Assembly: GCF_021559775.1 (NCBI RefSeq)
Contig: NZ_CP056050.1
Coordinates: 248,001 to 312,000 of the forward strand
Origin: Gillisella vitis
Lineage (GTDB): Bacteria > Pseudomonadota > Alphaproteobacteria > Rhizobiales > Rhizobiaceae
DNA length: 64,000 nt
Direction: 5' to 3'
In this document: positions 1 through 8,640 of the stretch, in pieces
How positions within the stretch are numbered: the stretch's first letter is position 1
Layout: each line of letters opens with the position of its first letter
Program-made: the position numbers and the translations under genes
The notes under the pieces: generated by a model
What the model saw: only the letters and a program-made list of their open reading frames with translations
Databases searched by the model: none
Told to the model about the DNA's origin: nothing

Positions 1-461
1 CGTGCGAGTTCGCTTTGCACCGAGGCAATGTTGATGATCTTGCCGCCGCCCCGTTCGATCATTTGCTGCGCGACGGGCTGCGAAACGTAGAAGACGCTCG
101 AGACATTTGTCCTCAGCAGCGCGTCCCACTTGTCGTGCGGAAACTTATCAAGTGGCGAGCGAAACTGCATGCCGGCATTGTTGACAAGGATGTCGACTGG
201 TCCGAAACGTTCCTCAATAAGGCGGACGCCATTCGTCACTGCCTTTGCGTCCGTGACATCGAACGCAGCGGCGTTGACCTCGGCTCCTGCTTTTTTGAGC
301 GTGTTCCGGGCCGCCTCAAGCTTGGCGGGATCGCGGCCGTTCAGGGTTACGCTTGCGCCATAGCTCGCAAGGCCTTCGGCAATCGCCAGGCCGATGCCCT
401 GGCTTGATCCGGTGACGAGCGCATGCTTGCCGTCCAGATTGAAGAGTGTTCTTTCCAGCAT
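1..461 (-). CDS. SDR oxidoreductase, gluconate 5-dehydrogenase-like (partial)
   Basis: The N-terminal 153 or so residues of a classical short-chain dehydrogenase; the gene runs off the left edge. Reading down from the ATG at 461, the NAD(P)-binding motif TGSSQGIG, the NNAG motif and the segment with the catalytic serine (KIINIASVQSE) are visible. The YxxxK motif lies outside the window. The text around the NNAG and serine segments resembles gluconate 5-dehydrogenase (IdnO/Gno type), which interconverts 5-ketogluconate and gluconate. The start codon follows the stop of the ABC ATPase gene by two bases, so it is the last visible gene of the sugar-type ABC operon and probably oxidises or reduces the imported substrate. 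The substrate is inferred only. Confidence 0.85.
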   Translation of the reverse strand, partial: MLERTLFNLDGKHALVTGSSQGIGLAIAEGLASYGASVTLNGRDPAKLEAARNTLKKAGAEVNAAAFDVTDAKAVTNGVRLIEERFGPVDILVNNAGMQFRSPLDKFPHDKWDALLRTNVSSVFYVSQPVAQQMIERGGGKIINIASVQSELA

Positions 462-463
462 TC

Positions 464-1951
464 TCAAGCCCTTTCCGAGATGGTGGAATGGGCGGATTCC
501 AGTTCGGTGATGCGATGTGTCAACTGGGTCGCCGAGGCATGTTCGTCGATGGCCGCATTGCCCATGATGCGGCCATGCGATACAACGACCACCTCGTCGC
601 CAACCTCATACATTTCCGGGACTTCTGTGCAGAAAAGAACAACAGCGTTACCTTTCGCAGCATAGTCACGAAGGATCGCATAGATGTCCCGTTTGCTGCT
701 AAAGTCCACCCCGCGGGTCGGCTCCTCGATGACCAGAAGTTCCGCACCATATTCAACTGCCGCACTGACGACCACCTTCTGCTGGTTTCCACCACTGAGC
801 GAGGTGATCGGATGGTCGATGCTCGCGGTCTTTACAAAGTATTTCTTGACCGCAGCGTCAGCCCGGGCAGCAATCTTCGAGCGGGAAAGAAAGGGTATCG
901 GGCTGCATAGTGACGACCAATTGAGCCGGGCAACGAGATTGTCGCCAACGCTTAAGTTCGGGAAGACGGTCGATCGCCTGCTTGCAGCAACATAACTAAC
1001 GGCGATTTCATTGCCGTCTTTCCGCCTGGCGTTCAGATTTCCGCTGATCGGACTGTAGCGGCCCAGAGCGCGAACAAGTTCGCGCGCTCCGGAGCCCTCA
1101 ACTCCAGCGACGATGGTAACGGTTCCGGGCACAATATTCAGATCGATCCGGTCAAAACTTCCGGCTGGATCGGAGCAGCTATTGAGCGAGACGATGAACG
1201 ACGGGTCCGGTGGCATTTGACGGCCCGTCGCGCGTGAAGTCGCCTCCGTCAGGCTAAGGCCATGGGTGAGCTCCTTGACGATTGCCATCTCGGTCATGCG
1301 ATCGCCCGAGAGGTCGCCTTGAATGGTGCCGTCTCGCAGAACCAGAACCCGGCCGCAGGAATTGACGAAATCCTCGAGCCTATGCGTGATCAGGAGGACG
1401 ATCTTGCCCGCATCGGCCAATCGCCGCATGACCGAGAAGAGCGATTTCGACTCCTCGTCGGTTAGCGCGGAATTCGGCTCGTCGAACAGGAAGATGTCCG
1501 CTTCGTACATGATTGCCCGCGCAATCTCGACGCGTTGCTGAACGGCGAGTGACAGATCGGAGAGCTGGTAGTGCGCGAAACGCTCCAGTTCCAGCAGTTT
1601 CAGCGCCGGCGATGGATCTACCTTGGGTCGCGGCGAACCCACGGCGGAGGCTTCGCGGCCGACCGCAAGGTTTTCAAGCACGGTCAGGTTTGGCCAGACC
1701 TGGGGTTCCTGATGGACGACCGCAACGTGATCCGTTACGCGGTCGACGCCACGACCGTTCCTTTCCAAGATGATCGAGCCGGAGTCCGGGAGTTCTTCGC
1801 CCGCGAGCATGCGGGTGAGGGTGCTCTTTCCAGCCCCATTTGGACCAGCCAGCCCGACGATGTCGCCCGAGGACAGTTCCATGGACAAGCCGGCAAGCGC
1901 TCTTGTCGGACCATAATTCTTGCGCAGATTCGTCGCCGAAAGCCTGATCAT
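464..1951 (-). CDS. Rbs-type sugar ABC transporter ATP-binding protein
   Basis: A 495-residue double ABC ATPase of the RbsA/XylG/MglA class, energising uptake of a sugar or related polyol. The first domain has Walker A GPNGAGKST (residues 36-44), Walker B FLFDEP and a loosened signature (LSLAVQQR). The second has a degenerate Walker A (GVEGSGAREL) and a normal signature, LSGGNQQK, followed by VIEEPTRGVD. One catalytic and one degenerate Walker A is usual for this class. It overlaps the permease gene upstream by 4 bp (ATGA) and abuts the SDR gene downstream, so the three are translationally linked. Substrate specificity cannot be read from the ATPase. Confidence 0.93.
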   Translation of the reverse strand: MIRLSATNLRKNYGPTRALAGLSMELSSGDIVGLAGPNGAGKSTLTRMLAGEELPDSGSIILERNGRGVDRVTDHVAVVHQEPQVWPNLTVLENLAVGREASAVGSPRPKVDPSPALKLLELERFAHYQLSDLSLAVQQRVEIARAIMYEADIFLFDEPNSALTDEESKSLFSVMRRLADAGKIVLLITHRLEDFVNSCGRVLVLRDGTIQGDLSGDRMTEMAIVKELTHGLSLTEATSRATGRQMPPDPSFIVSLNSCSDPAGSFDRIDLNIVPGTVTIVAGVEGSGARELVRALGRYSPISGNLNARRKDGNEIAVSYVAASRRSTVFPNLSVGDNLVARLNWSSLCSPIPFLSRSKIAARADAAVKKYFVKTASIDHPITSLSGGNQQKVVVSAAVEYGAELLVIEEPTRGVDFSSKRDIYAILRDYAAKGNAVVLFCTEVPEMYEVGDEVVVVSHGRIMGNAAIDEHASATQLTHRITELESAHSTISERA

Positions 1952-3024
1952 TCGCTTTTCGCCTCACGCTTGGCGGCAGAGCGCTGGGCCGCGCGCCGGA
2001 TGAGGATCTGGGAACCCTGATCGAGCCAGACGGCACCGATCGTGACGATACCGATGAAGAGAAGCTGCGCGAAGGAACCGACACCCATCAGCGCAAGCCC
2101 GTTCGTCAGAAGCGAGAGGAGGATCGCGCCGAGCAGGGTACCGACGATCGTTCCGCGACCGCCCGCCAGGCTTGCACCGCCGATGACCACAGCTGCCACG
2201 ACTGAGAATTGCAGAGACCCAGCCTGTCTCGGGCCGACCGAGCCGACATAGGAGAAGTCGACGATGCCGGCCAGACCGGCCATCAATCCACTGATGAGGA
2301 AGACCAGCAACTTGTACTTGACGATCGGCAGACGGGCGATGCGAGCAGCTTCGGCATTGCCGCCGATTGCGGCGAGGCGAAAGCCGAACACGGTGCGATG
2401 CCTTATAAACCAAAAAAGCAGGAAGGAGGCCACGAGCCAGAGCGTCGCGCTCGGGATGTTCCAAAGAAGCGGCGCCTGGCCGATGGCCTTGAAGATGGAG
2501 AGCTCCCACTCCGGCGGTGCCGGGTCGGAATAGGCGGGCGTGAATGTCTGCGCGTTGCTGATCAGAAGCTGCAAACCTTCCGCGACATTGAGCATCCCAA
2601 GCGTTACGATGAATGAAGGAAGCCTCGCCTTGACGACAAACCACCCGTTCAAAAGGCCTACGAAAGCGGCGATGGCCAGAGAAACGAGGAGGGCGGGAAT
2701 CAGTGGCAGAGTGAAGGGAAGGGCTCCGCCGCCAAGCCAAAGGGTCGCCATGGTAATCGAGGTCAGGCCGTAGACAGAGCCGACCGAAAGGTCGATCTCG
2801 CCAAGCAGAATGATCAGCTTCTGCGCGAAGGCGATCATAGCGAGAGCAACCATCGAACGCAGCAGCGTCGTCAGGTTGTTAATGCCGAGAAACGAGTCAT
2901 GCTGGCTCTGCACAAAGGCCGCAATGACGACGATTGCGAGCACCAGGCCTGCCGTTCGCAGCCCGTTGATCATGTTTCCCGGTTTGAGTATGGCGAGCAT
3001 GCTGTGGCCCTTTACGATAGTCAT
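1948..3024 (-). CDS. Rbs-type sugar ABC transporter permease
   Basis: A 358-residue inner-membrane permease of the RbsC family with about eight to ten hydrophobic segments. It has the family hallmark of a glycine-rich cytoplasmic stretch near the C-terminus (VVIGGASLAGGRGTIVGTLLG). It forms the channel of the importer with the ATPase at 464-1951. An ATG eight codons in (position 3000, MLAILKPGN) is an alternative start; the longer form is given here because the first eight codons are unremarkable. It lies 105 bp downstream of the binding-protein gene, separated by a hairpin, a spacing common when the binding protein must be made in excess. Confidence 0.92.
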   Translation of the reverse strand: MTIVKGHSMLAILKPGNMINGLRTAGLVLAIVVIAAFVQSQHDSFLGINNLTTLLRSMVALAMIAFAQKLIILLGEIDLSVGSVYGLTSITMATLWLGGGALPFTLPLIPALLVSLAIAAFVGLLNGWFVVKARLPSFIVTLGMLNVAEGLQLLISNAQTFTPAYSDPAPPEWELSIFKAIGQAPLLWNIPSATLWLVASFLLFWFIRHRTVFGFRLAAIGGNAEAARIARLPIVKYKLLVFLISGLMAGLAGIVDFSYVGSVGPRQAGSLQFSVVAAVVIGGASLAGGRGTIVGTLLGAILLSLLTNGLALMGVGSFAQLLFIGIVTIGAVWLDQGSQILIRRAAQRSAAKREAKSE

Positions 3025-3095
3025 GGCGGTATAGGCGCTTGTTCCGGGGTTTCGGCCCGAGACTTCGCGTTCATCACCTGGATTCTATTAAAGTG

Positions 3096-3119
3096 GGCGG
3101 CTCGCCGAAGCCAGCCGCC
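3096..3119 (-). promoter_or_regulatory. Intercistronic hairpin between binding-protein and permease genes
   Basis: GGCGGCT and AGCCGCC form a 7-bp GC stem with a 10-nt loop, immediately after the binding-protein stop codon. No T-run follows on the minus strand. It therefore looks like an mRNA-stabilising or partial-termination hairpin that would favour the binding protein over the permease, a common arrangement in ABC import operons. Function is inferred. Confidence 0.5.
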
Positions 3120-3128
3120 AGCGCTGGA

Positions 3129-4244
3129 TTACTTTCCGAGCGCAGCCTTCAGGCGGGCCTTGGCGGCCTCGACCGTGATCATCCCATCTCCGCCAGCCTT
3201 CGTGATGACGATCGGGTTCAGGTATTGAAGGGGATCAGCGGGAACGTCGCCCTTGGTCAGGTAGGCCACGCATTGCTTTACTGCAGCTTCGGACTGATTG
3301 TCGAAGCCCTGATCGATGGTGACGAGCGTCCGGCCCGCTTCGATATCGTCCAGAATTGCGCCGCTGACGTTGAAGCCCGAAGTAAAGGATTTGCCGGTCA
3401 GGCCCAGATTGTTGATGACGCGCGCAACGCCCTCGACACCCTGGTCGGTATGGAAAAACAGATTGACCTTCGGGTTGCCCGTCAGGAACGGCGTCACGCT
3501 GTCGATGACTTCCGCCGTGGTGTAGTTCCGGCTCGTCGGCAGGCCGGTCTTGTAGTCGTTGAAGAACTTCACATCTGGATAGGAGGCCTTGAAGCCTTCC
3601 TGAAAGCCCTGCATGCGGCCCTGGGCCCAGGGCTCATCCGGGCCGCCGCTACCGAGGGCCACCTCGGTTATGGTTAGCCGCATTTCCTTGACCAGCTTTG
3701 CCGTCGCTTCGCCGTTGAAACGTCCGGCAGCAACTTCGTTCAGCGCCGAGAATGAGAAGCGCTTGGACTTGGCAGCATCGTTGTTCAGCGTCATCGCCGG
3801 AACGCCGGCGTCGACGTAACGGTTGATGATGGCGTTGAACTGATTGGGTAGCGGTGCCTGGACGCCAAGGCAATCGACCTGATCAGAGTTGAGAAGCGTC
3901 TCAAGTTCGTTGATCTGCTGTGCCGGATCCGGGTTGACCGGGCCGACCAGGCGGCAGTTTGCGTTGAGGCCGGCCGCCTTGGCATCTTCGCAACCCTTGA
4001 CGGTACCAAACTTGAACTGGGCGCCGGAAATCGGCACGCCTGTTCCGGCAACTTGAATGACGATGTTGACCGGCTTTCCGGTCTTCAGCTTGTCGGCGAT
4101 GCGGGGTGCGAGCTTAAAGTCGCCCCAAGCGAACTTGTGCGACATGACGCCATCGGGAACAGCTTTGTCCTGCGCTGCGACCGGTGTGATCGCGCTTGCA
4201 CAAAGAAGAGCAGCAAGAACGCCAATGCGTGACTTGGTTTCCAT
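3129..4244 (-). CDS. Sugar ABC transporter periplasmic substrate-binding protein
   Basis: A 371-residue periplasmic binding protein of the RbsB-like (type I, Peripla_BP_4) family. The chosen ATG at 4244 is preceded by an AAAGG ribosome site and opens a clear signal peptide (KSRIGVLAALLCASAITPVAAQ). An in-frame upstream ATG at 4433 would add 63 residues that look non-coding and would read through the operator region. The ligand-fold text includes FHTDQGVEGVARVINNLG and VTIDQGFDNQSEAAV, typical of the second lobe. It is the first gene of the minus-strand operon with the permease, ATPase and SDR, and is divergent from hyuA. LacI-type operators between the two suggest substrate-induced co-regulation. 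Confidence 0.92.
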   Translation of the reverse strand: METKSRIGVLAALLCASAITPVAAQDKAVPDGVMSHKFAWGDFKLAPRIADKLKTGKPVNIVIQVAGTGVPISGAQFKFGTVKGCEDAKAAGLNANCRLVGPVNPDPAQQINELETLLNSDQVDCLGVQAPLPNQFNAIINRYVDAGVPAMTLNNDAAKSKRFSFSALNEVAAGRFNGEATAKLVKEMRLTITEVALGSGGPDEPWAQGRMQGFQEGFKASYPDVKFFNDYKTGLPTSRNYTTAEVIDSVTPFLTGNPKVNLFFHTDQGVEGVARVINNLGLTGKSFTSGFNVSGAILDDIEAGRTLVTIDQGFDNQSEAAVKQCVAYLTKGDVPADPLQYLNPIVITKAGGDGMITVEAAKARLKAALGK

Positions 4245-4301
4245 GGAAAAGACCTTTCTACCTCTGAAGGAATAGCCGATTATTTTATGATTGTGCGGCA
4301 G

Positions 4302-4315
4302 GTGTATCGGTACAC
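4302..4315. promoter_or_regulatory. LacI-type operator candidate 1
   Basis: GTGTATCGGTACAC is a near-perfect 14-bp palindrome with the central CG typical of LacI-family sites. It lies about 60 bp upstream of the binding-protein start. A second site at 4519-4532 shares the frame GTGNATCGRTACAC. The LacI gene at 10074 is the obvious candidate regulator. Confidence 0.65.
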
Positions 4316-4498
4316 AAATAGTTGCCGTCGTCAATCGCATTTTGGCACCCCGCTGAGGAAAATTTCGAATTTTGTCTCGGGCAGTAGAATATCCATACGT
4401 GTCAGAACAGCGATAATTACCTAATGAAATCATCCCTATGATGGCGGCGCATCTTAATTCTCTTGATGCTGACGTCTCGCCTCATTAAAAAATTGAGG

Positions 4499-4504
4499 TT
4501 GACA
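4499..4504 (+). promoter_or_regulatory. Candidate -35 element (TTGACA) for hyuA
   Basis: A consensus TTGACA lies 91 bp upstream of the hyuA start. A clear -10 was not found at the ideal spacing; the best candidates (GATACA or TACACT) fall inside operator 2. A repressor bound there would block the promoter. The promoter call is tentative. Confidence 0.4.
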
Positions 4505-4518
4505 GTAGTTTGTATTTT

Positions 4519-4532
4519 GTGGATCGATACAC
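4519..4532. promoter_or_regulatory. LacI-type operator candidate 2
   Basis: GTGGATCGATACAC differs from operator 1 (GTGTATCGGTACAC) at two positions and is likewise palindromic apart from one base pair. It sits 15 bp after a TTGACA and 63 bp before the hyuA ATG, a position that would repress hyuA. The two sites are 217 bp apart, which would permit looping by a LacI-family tetramer or independent control of the two operons. Confidence 0.65.
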
Positions 4533-4594
4533 TAAAACGCAACACAATCCACGTAAATAAGGGGAACGTACGAGAGTACGTCAAAGAAGGCTTC

Positions 4595-6637
4595 ATGGAT
4601 AATCAGTCTCGTTTCATGCTTGGTATTGATGTCGGCGGCACGTTCACCGACTTCGTCGCCTATGATCGCGAAAAGCGCACCATCAATGTGTGGAAGGTCA
4701 GATCCGTACCGACGGATCCTGTCGTCGGCATCCTGAATGGCCTCTCCGAGTTCGCGCACAGGGACGAGATCGATTATGTTCGCCTCGGCACGACGGTTGG
4801 CACGAACGCAGTGCTCGAGCGCAAAGGCGCAACAGTTGCCTATGTCACGACAAGGGGCTTCCGCGATATTCCCTTCATTCAGCGCGGAAATCGCCGCTAT
4901 CACTATGATATGAGCTGGGTGAAGCCGACGCCTCTGGTCAAGCGAAGCCATTCCTTCGAGCTGACCGAGCGTCTTGATGCCAAGGGCAACGTGCTCATGG
5001 CGCTAGACGAAGCAGAGGTCCGGACCCTGGCGGCGACCATCCGTGCCATGCCGGATATTCAAGCGGTTGCCGTTTGCACCCTGTTTTCCTACGTGAACCC
5101 CGTGCACGAGCTGCGCATCAAGGCAATCCTCGCCGAAGAGCTGCCAGGTCTACCGATCACGGCGTCCTATGAAATTCTTCCGAAATGGAAGGAATATGAA
5201 CGTGCATCGACCGCCATCGCCGATGCCTATCTGAAGCCTGTCGTCACCCGCCAGCTTGCCAGCATGCGCAAGCGGCTGGACGAGGCAAAGATGGATGCCA
5301 ATGTCGTCGTTATCAAATCGAACGGCGGTGAGATGACGCTGGACGCGGCCGCGAACGCGCCGGTCAATCTCGTTCTCTCCGGTCCGACCGGCGGCGTCAT
5401 CGCCAGCCGTGCCGTTGCCAAGCTCACCGGCATCGAAAACCTCGTCACCATCGACATCGGCGGAACGTCAAGCGACGTCGCCACTGTTTTGGACGGTCGC
5501 GAGCGTTTCACCACCGCATTCGAAATCGAATGGGGCATGCCGATCCAGATCCCAATGATCGACATCCGCACGATCGGCGCCGGTGGCGGCTCTATTGCCT
5601 GGATCGACAATGGCGGCATGCTGCGCGTCGGCCCGCAGAGCGCCGGAGCAAATCCTGGGCCTGCCTGCTACAGCGGGGGCGGAACACTTCCAACGGTCAC
5701 GGACGCCAATGTCGTGCTCGGCCGCATCGATCCCAACAACTTCCTCGGCGGCCGCATGAAGCTCGACGCTGAAGCGGCGCGAGTTGCCGTATCGAGTGTT
5801 GCCGAGAAACTGGGTCGCAGCATTGAGGACACAGCATTGGCAATCCTCAAAATCGCCAACAACAACATGGTCGGCGCGCTTCGTACTGTTCTCATCGAAC
5901 AGGGTCTTGATCCCCGGGACTTTACACTGGCCGGCTTTGGCGGTGCAGGTCCCCTGCATACCAATGACCTTGCCGCTGATATGGGAATTCCGAGAGCTTT
6001 GGTTCCCAACCATCCGGGCCAGTTCTCGGCTTCCGGCTTCATACTGACCGACGCCCGCGTCGATCGGCAGCGCACGACGCATATTACCAGCAGGCACTAC
6101 GACCCGGTGCTCGGCCAGTCCATCCTTTCCCAGCTGATCGCCGAGGCAACGGCGGAGCTGCATGAACAGGGCTACACCACTGACATCGAGGGGCACTACC
6201 TGCTCGAGATGCGCTATCTCGGCCAGAACTATGAACTTGAAATGCGGATCGACGAGACGGCCTTCGAGGCTGCCGATGGCAGCGCGCTCTGGGAGGCATT
6301 CCATCGCGCACACAAGGCCCGTTTCGGTTTCTCCTCGCCGGGCGACATCATGGAAATCGTAAGCTGCGCCGTCACCCTTGTGGCAACGACGCCGAAGCCG
6401 GATATCCTTCGGCTGGAGCGCACCGCGGGAACCGCGACGCCGAAATCGGCGCGGTCGGTCTATTTTGCCGACGGTTCGCATCAGGCGCCGGTCTACGATC
6501 GGGGCGACCTGCTGTTCGGAGACGTCATTCCCGGTCCAGCCGTTGTCGAGGAGCCTGCATCCGTCACGGTGCTCAATCCCGGCAGCACGCTGTCCGTTGA
6601 CGAGTTCGGAAATCTGATCATCGACATCCTCGCCTGA
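4595..6637 (+). CDS. hyuA: Hydantoinase/oxoprolinase A-type subunit
   Basis: A 680-residue protein of the HyuA family, the ATP-binding subunit of N-methylhydantoinase, 5-oxoprolinase and acetone carboxylase enzymes. The N-terminal LGIDVGGTFTDF at residues 9-20 is the acetate-kinase-like nucleotide motif, and GGTSSDVATV is the second one. The ATG at 4595 follows AAGAAGG by four bases; an earlier in-frame ATG at 4463 lies upstream of the candidate promoter and is rejected. The gene is followed after 65 bp by hyuB, its partner. The pair would hydrolyse or carboxylate a cyclic amide or ketone at the expense of ATP. Which substrate is used is not visible, but linkage to an Rbs-type importer suggests an imported compound. 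Confidence 0.9.
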   Translation: MDNQSRFMLGIDVGGTFTDFVAYDREKRTINVWKVRSVPTDPVVGILNGLSEFAHRDEIDYVRLGTTVGTNAVLERKGATVAYVTTRGFRDIPFIQRGNRRYHYDMSWVKPTPLVKRSHSFELTERLDAKGNVLMALDEAEVRTLAATIRAMPDIQAVAVCTLFSYVNPVHELRIKAILAEELPGLPITASYEILPKWKEYERASTAIADAYLKPVVTRQLASMRKRLDEAKMDANVVVIKSNGGEMTLDAAANAPVNLVLSGPTGGVIASRAVAKLTGIENLVTIDIGGTSSDVATVLDGRERFTTAFEIEWGMPIQIPMIDIRTIGAGGGSIAWIDNGGMLRVGPQSAGANPGPACYSGGGTLPTVTDANVVLGRIDPNNFLGGRMKLDAEAARVAVSSVAEKLGRSIEDTALAILKIANNNMVGALRTVLIEQGLDPRDFTLAGFGGAGPLHTNDLAADMGIPRALVPNHPGQFSASGFILTDARVDRQRTTHITSRHYDPVLGQSILSQLIAEATAELHEQGYTTDIEGHYLLEMRYLGQNYELEMRIDETAFEAADGSALWEAFHRAHKARFGFSSPGDIMEIVSCAVTLVATTPKPDILRLERTAGTATPKSARSVYFADGSHQAPVYDRGDLLFGDVIPGPAVVEEPASVTVLNPGSTLSVDEFGNLIIDILA

Positions 6638-6702
6638 GCCCAGTCATTCCCGGCGCCTTGCGTGGATGAGCTATCCGCAGGCCCGATACCCGGAGAAATC
6701 AA

Positions 6703-8625
6703 ATGCGTTTTTCTGAAAACGGCTACTACATCGAAAAATATCTGAAGTGCGCCAATTGCGGTCAGCTGCTCTACGGCGTGTCCGACGAACGCTTGCACGG
6801 CGGGCACACGCTTTACTGCAGCGAGTGGTGCGAAAGCTGGGATGGCATGCGCGCGGACCGTTCGGCTCGTGCATTGCTGCCCTTCGAGCCATCGGCGCCA
6901 GTGGCATCTACGAGCACGCGGCTTGCACCGCTCGATCCCGTCACCATGAACATCCTTGAATCGACCATGGTTTCGGTCTGCCGCGAGATGGGCATATTGC
7001 TCATGAAGACGTCCTATTCGACGATCTTCAATGAAGGTCTCGATTTCACCTGCGCTTTCGCCGACAAGGACGGCGAGATGATTGCGGTGGCCGAATTCAA
7101 CCCGGCCATGATCGGTGGCATGCCCATCCTGATGAAGAGCTGCGCGCAGGAGATCGATTTCGATACTCTGGAAGAAGGCGACGTCATCCTGCATAACGAC
7201 CCCTATCGGGGCGGCCTCCATCTTCCCGAACATACCTTCTTCAAACCCGTCTTCATCGACGGCGAACTCGTGGGTTTTGCCGTCTGCATAGGCCACGTCG
7301 CCGAGATCGGCGGCATGGTGCCGGGCGCATTCGCGGGCGAGGCGACGGAAGTCTTCCAGGAAGGCCTTCGCGTGCCGCCGATCAAGATCAAGAAGGCCGG
7401 CAAAGATGTCGACGAGGTCTGGAAATTGCTTCTCGCCAACGTTCGCACGCCGCGCCAGAACTATGGTGACCTTCGGGCGATGATCGCCAGCGTCGATTTG
7501 GGTGTCGACCGTCTGACGGCCGTTATCCGCAAGTATGGCAAGGACGTGTTCAAGCAGACATGCTTGGATCTAATGGATTACTCAGAACGCCGTATGCGCG
7601 CCGAAATCGCGTCCTTCGATGACGGCATGTACAGCTTCGAGGACACCGTCGAGGACGACGGCATAACGGCGCAGTCTTATAAGGTCGCCGTCGACGTCTT
7701 TGTGCAGGGCGACGAGTTCATCGCCGATTTCCGCCGCACGGCAAAGCAGGCACGTGGTCCGATCAACGCCACTTATGGCGTGACGACAAGTGCTACCTAC
7801 AATGCCGTCCTGCACATGACGGATCCCAGCATTCCGAAGAACTCCGGCTGCTTCCGCCCCATCAAGGTCGTCTCGCCGCCCGGAACTGTCGCCAACGTCG
7901 ATTTCCCGGCGCCGGAAGTTGCCGGCAACACCGAAACCCATCCACGTCTGGCCGGGATCGTCATCGGCGCAATGGCGACCTGCGCGCCCGAGCGTGTCAT
8001 GGCTGCTGAAGCCGCCACCGGCACCAACTTCGTCTTCGGCGGCCATCATCCTGATTATGACGAATACTTCGCCTGCTATGACATCATGGCCGGTGGCTGG
8101 GGCGGTCGTAGCGGCTTCGACGGCAACAATTGCAACATCGCCATCAACGGCAATTGCCGCTTCAATCCAACGGAAGTCTTCGAAACCCGCTTCCCCATCC
8201 GCGTCGAGAATTGCGAGCTGATCACGGATTCGGCTGGCGCTGGCGAATATCGCGGCGGTCTCGGCTATGAGCGGACTCTGCTGATGACCGATGTGGCCAT
8301 TACCGGCAGCCAGTGCACGGATCGCCATACGATCAGGCCCTGGGCATTGTTCGACGGCAAGGAAGGCGACAATGGCGCGACCCACGTGCTGAAGGCAAGC
8401 TCGACCGAGTGGCAGAACGTGAAGGAAGCCTACGGCAAGCGTTCGACCAGCAAGTACGCCAATATCCGCTTCGAGCCAGGCGATCGCATTCGGTTGCGCA
8501 CGCCGGGAGGCGGTGGCTTCGGCGCGCCGACTGCGCGTGCGAAGGATGCTATCGAACGCGATGTCGCCGAAGGCTTCGTTTCCATCGAAGCGGCAGAGCA
8601 AATCTACGGCTGGACCAAGGCCTGA
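6703..8625 (+). CDS. hyuB: Hydantoinase/oxoprolinase B-type subunit with N-terminal zinc-ribbon-like extension
   Basis: A 640-residue HyuB family protein, the catalytic partner of HyuA. The family core starts near residue 78 (LDPVTMNILESTM) and ends with the usual glycine-rich C-terminus (TPGGGGFGAPTARA). Upstream of the core is an extension of about 75 residues carrying CANC (residues 17-20) and YCSEWC, a CxxC...CxxxC arrangement that looks like a small zinc ribbon. Classical HyuB proteins start at the core, so the extension is an added module, perhaps for metal binding or for contact with HyuA. The gene lies 65 bp after hyuA and 15 bp before the aminotransferase gene, consistent with one operon. 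Confidence 0.88.
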   Translation: MRFSENGYYIEKYLKCANCGQLLYGVSDERLHGGHTLYCSEWCESWDGMRADRSARALLPFEPSAPVASTSTRLAPLDPVTMNILESTMVSVCREMGILLMKTSYSTIFNEGLDFTCAFADKDGEMIAVAEFNPAMIGGMPILMKSCAQEIDFDTLEEGDVILHNDPYRGGLHLPEHTFFKPVFIDGELVGFAVCIGHVAEIGGMVPGAFAGEATEVFQEGLRVPPIKIKKAGKDVDEVWKLLLANVRTPRQNYGDLRAMIASVDLGVDRLTAVIRKYGKDVFKQTCLDLMDYSERRMRAEIASFDDGMYSFEDTVEDDGITAQSYKVAVDVFVQGDEFIADFRRTAKQARGPINATYGVTTSATYNAVLHMTDPSIPKNSGCFRPIKVVSPPGTVANVDFPAPEVAGNTETHPRLAGIVIGAMATCAPERVMAAEAATGTNFVFGGHHPDYDEYFACYDIMAGGWGGRSGFDGNNCNIAINGNCRFNPTEVFETRFPIRVENCELITDSAGAGEYRGGLGYERTLLMTDVAITGSQCTDRHTIRPWALFDGKEGDNGATHVLKASSTEWQNVKEAYGKRSTSKYANIRFEPGDRIRLRTPGGGGFGAPTARAKDAIERDVAEGFVSIEAAEQIYGWTKA

Positions 8626-8640
8626 CAGGAGAAACGTCCC

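Noticed and set aside
4463..4594. Longer start for hyuA at 4463
   Set aside because: The added 44 codons run through the TTGACA element and operator 2 and lack a ribosome site. The ATG at 4595 has AAGAAGG in front of it and begins just before the family N-terminus.
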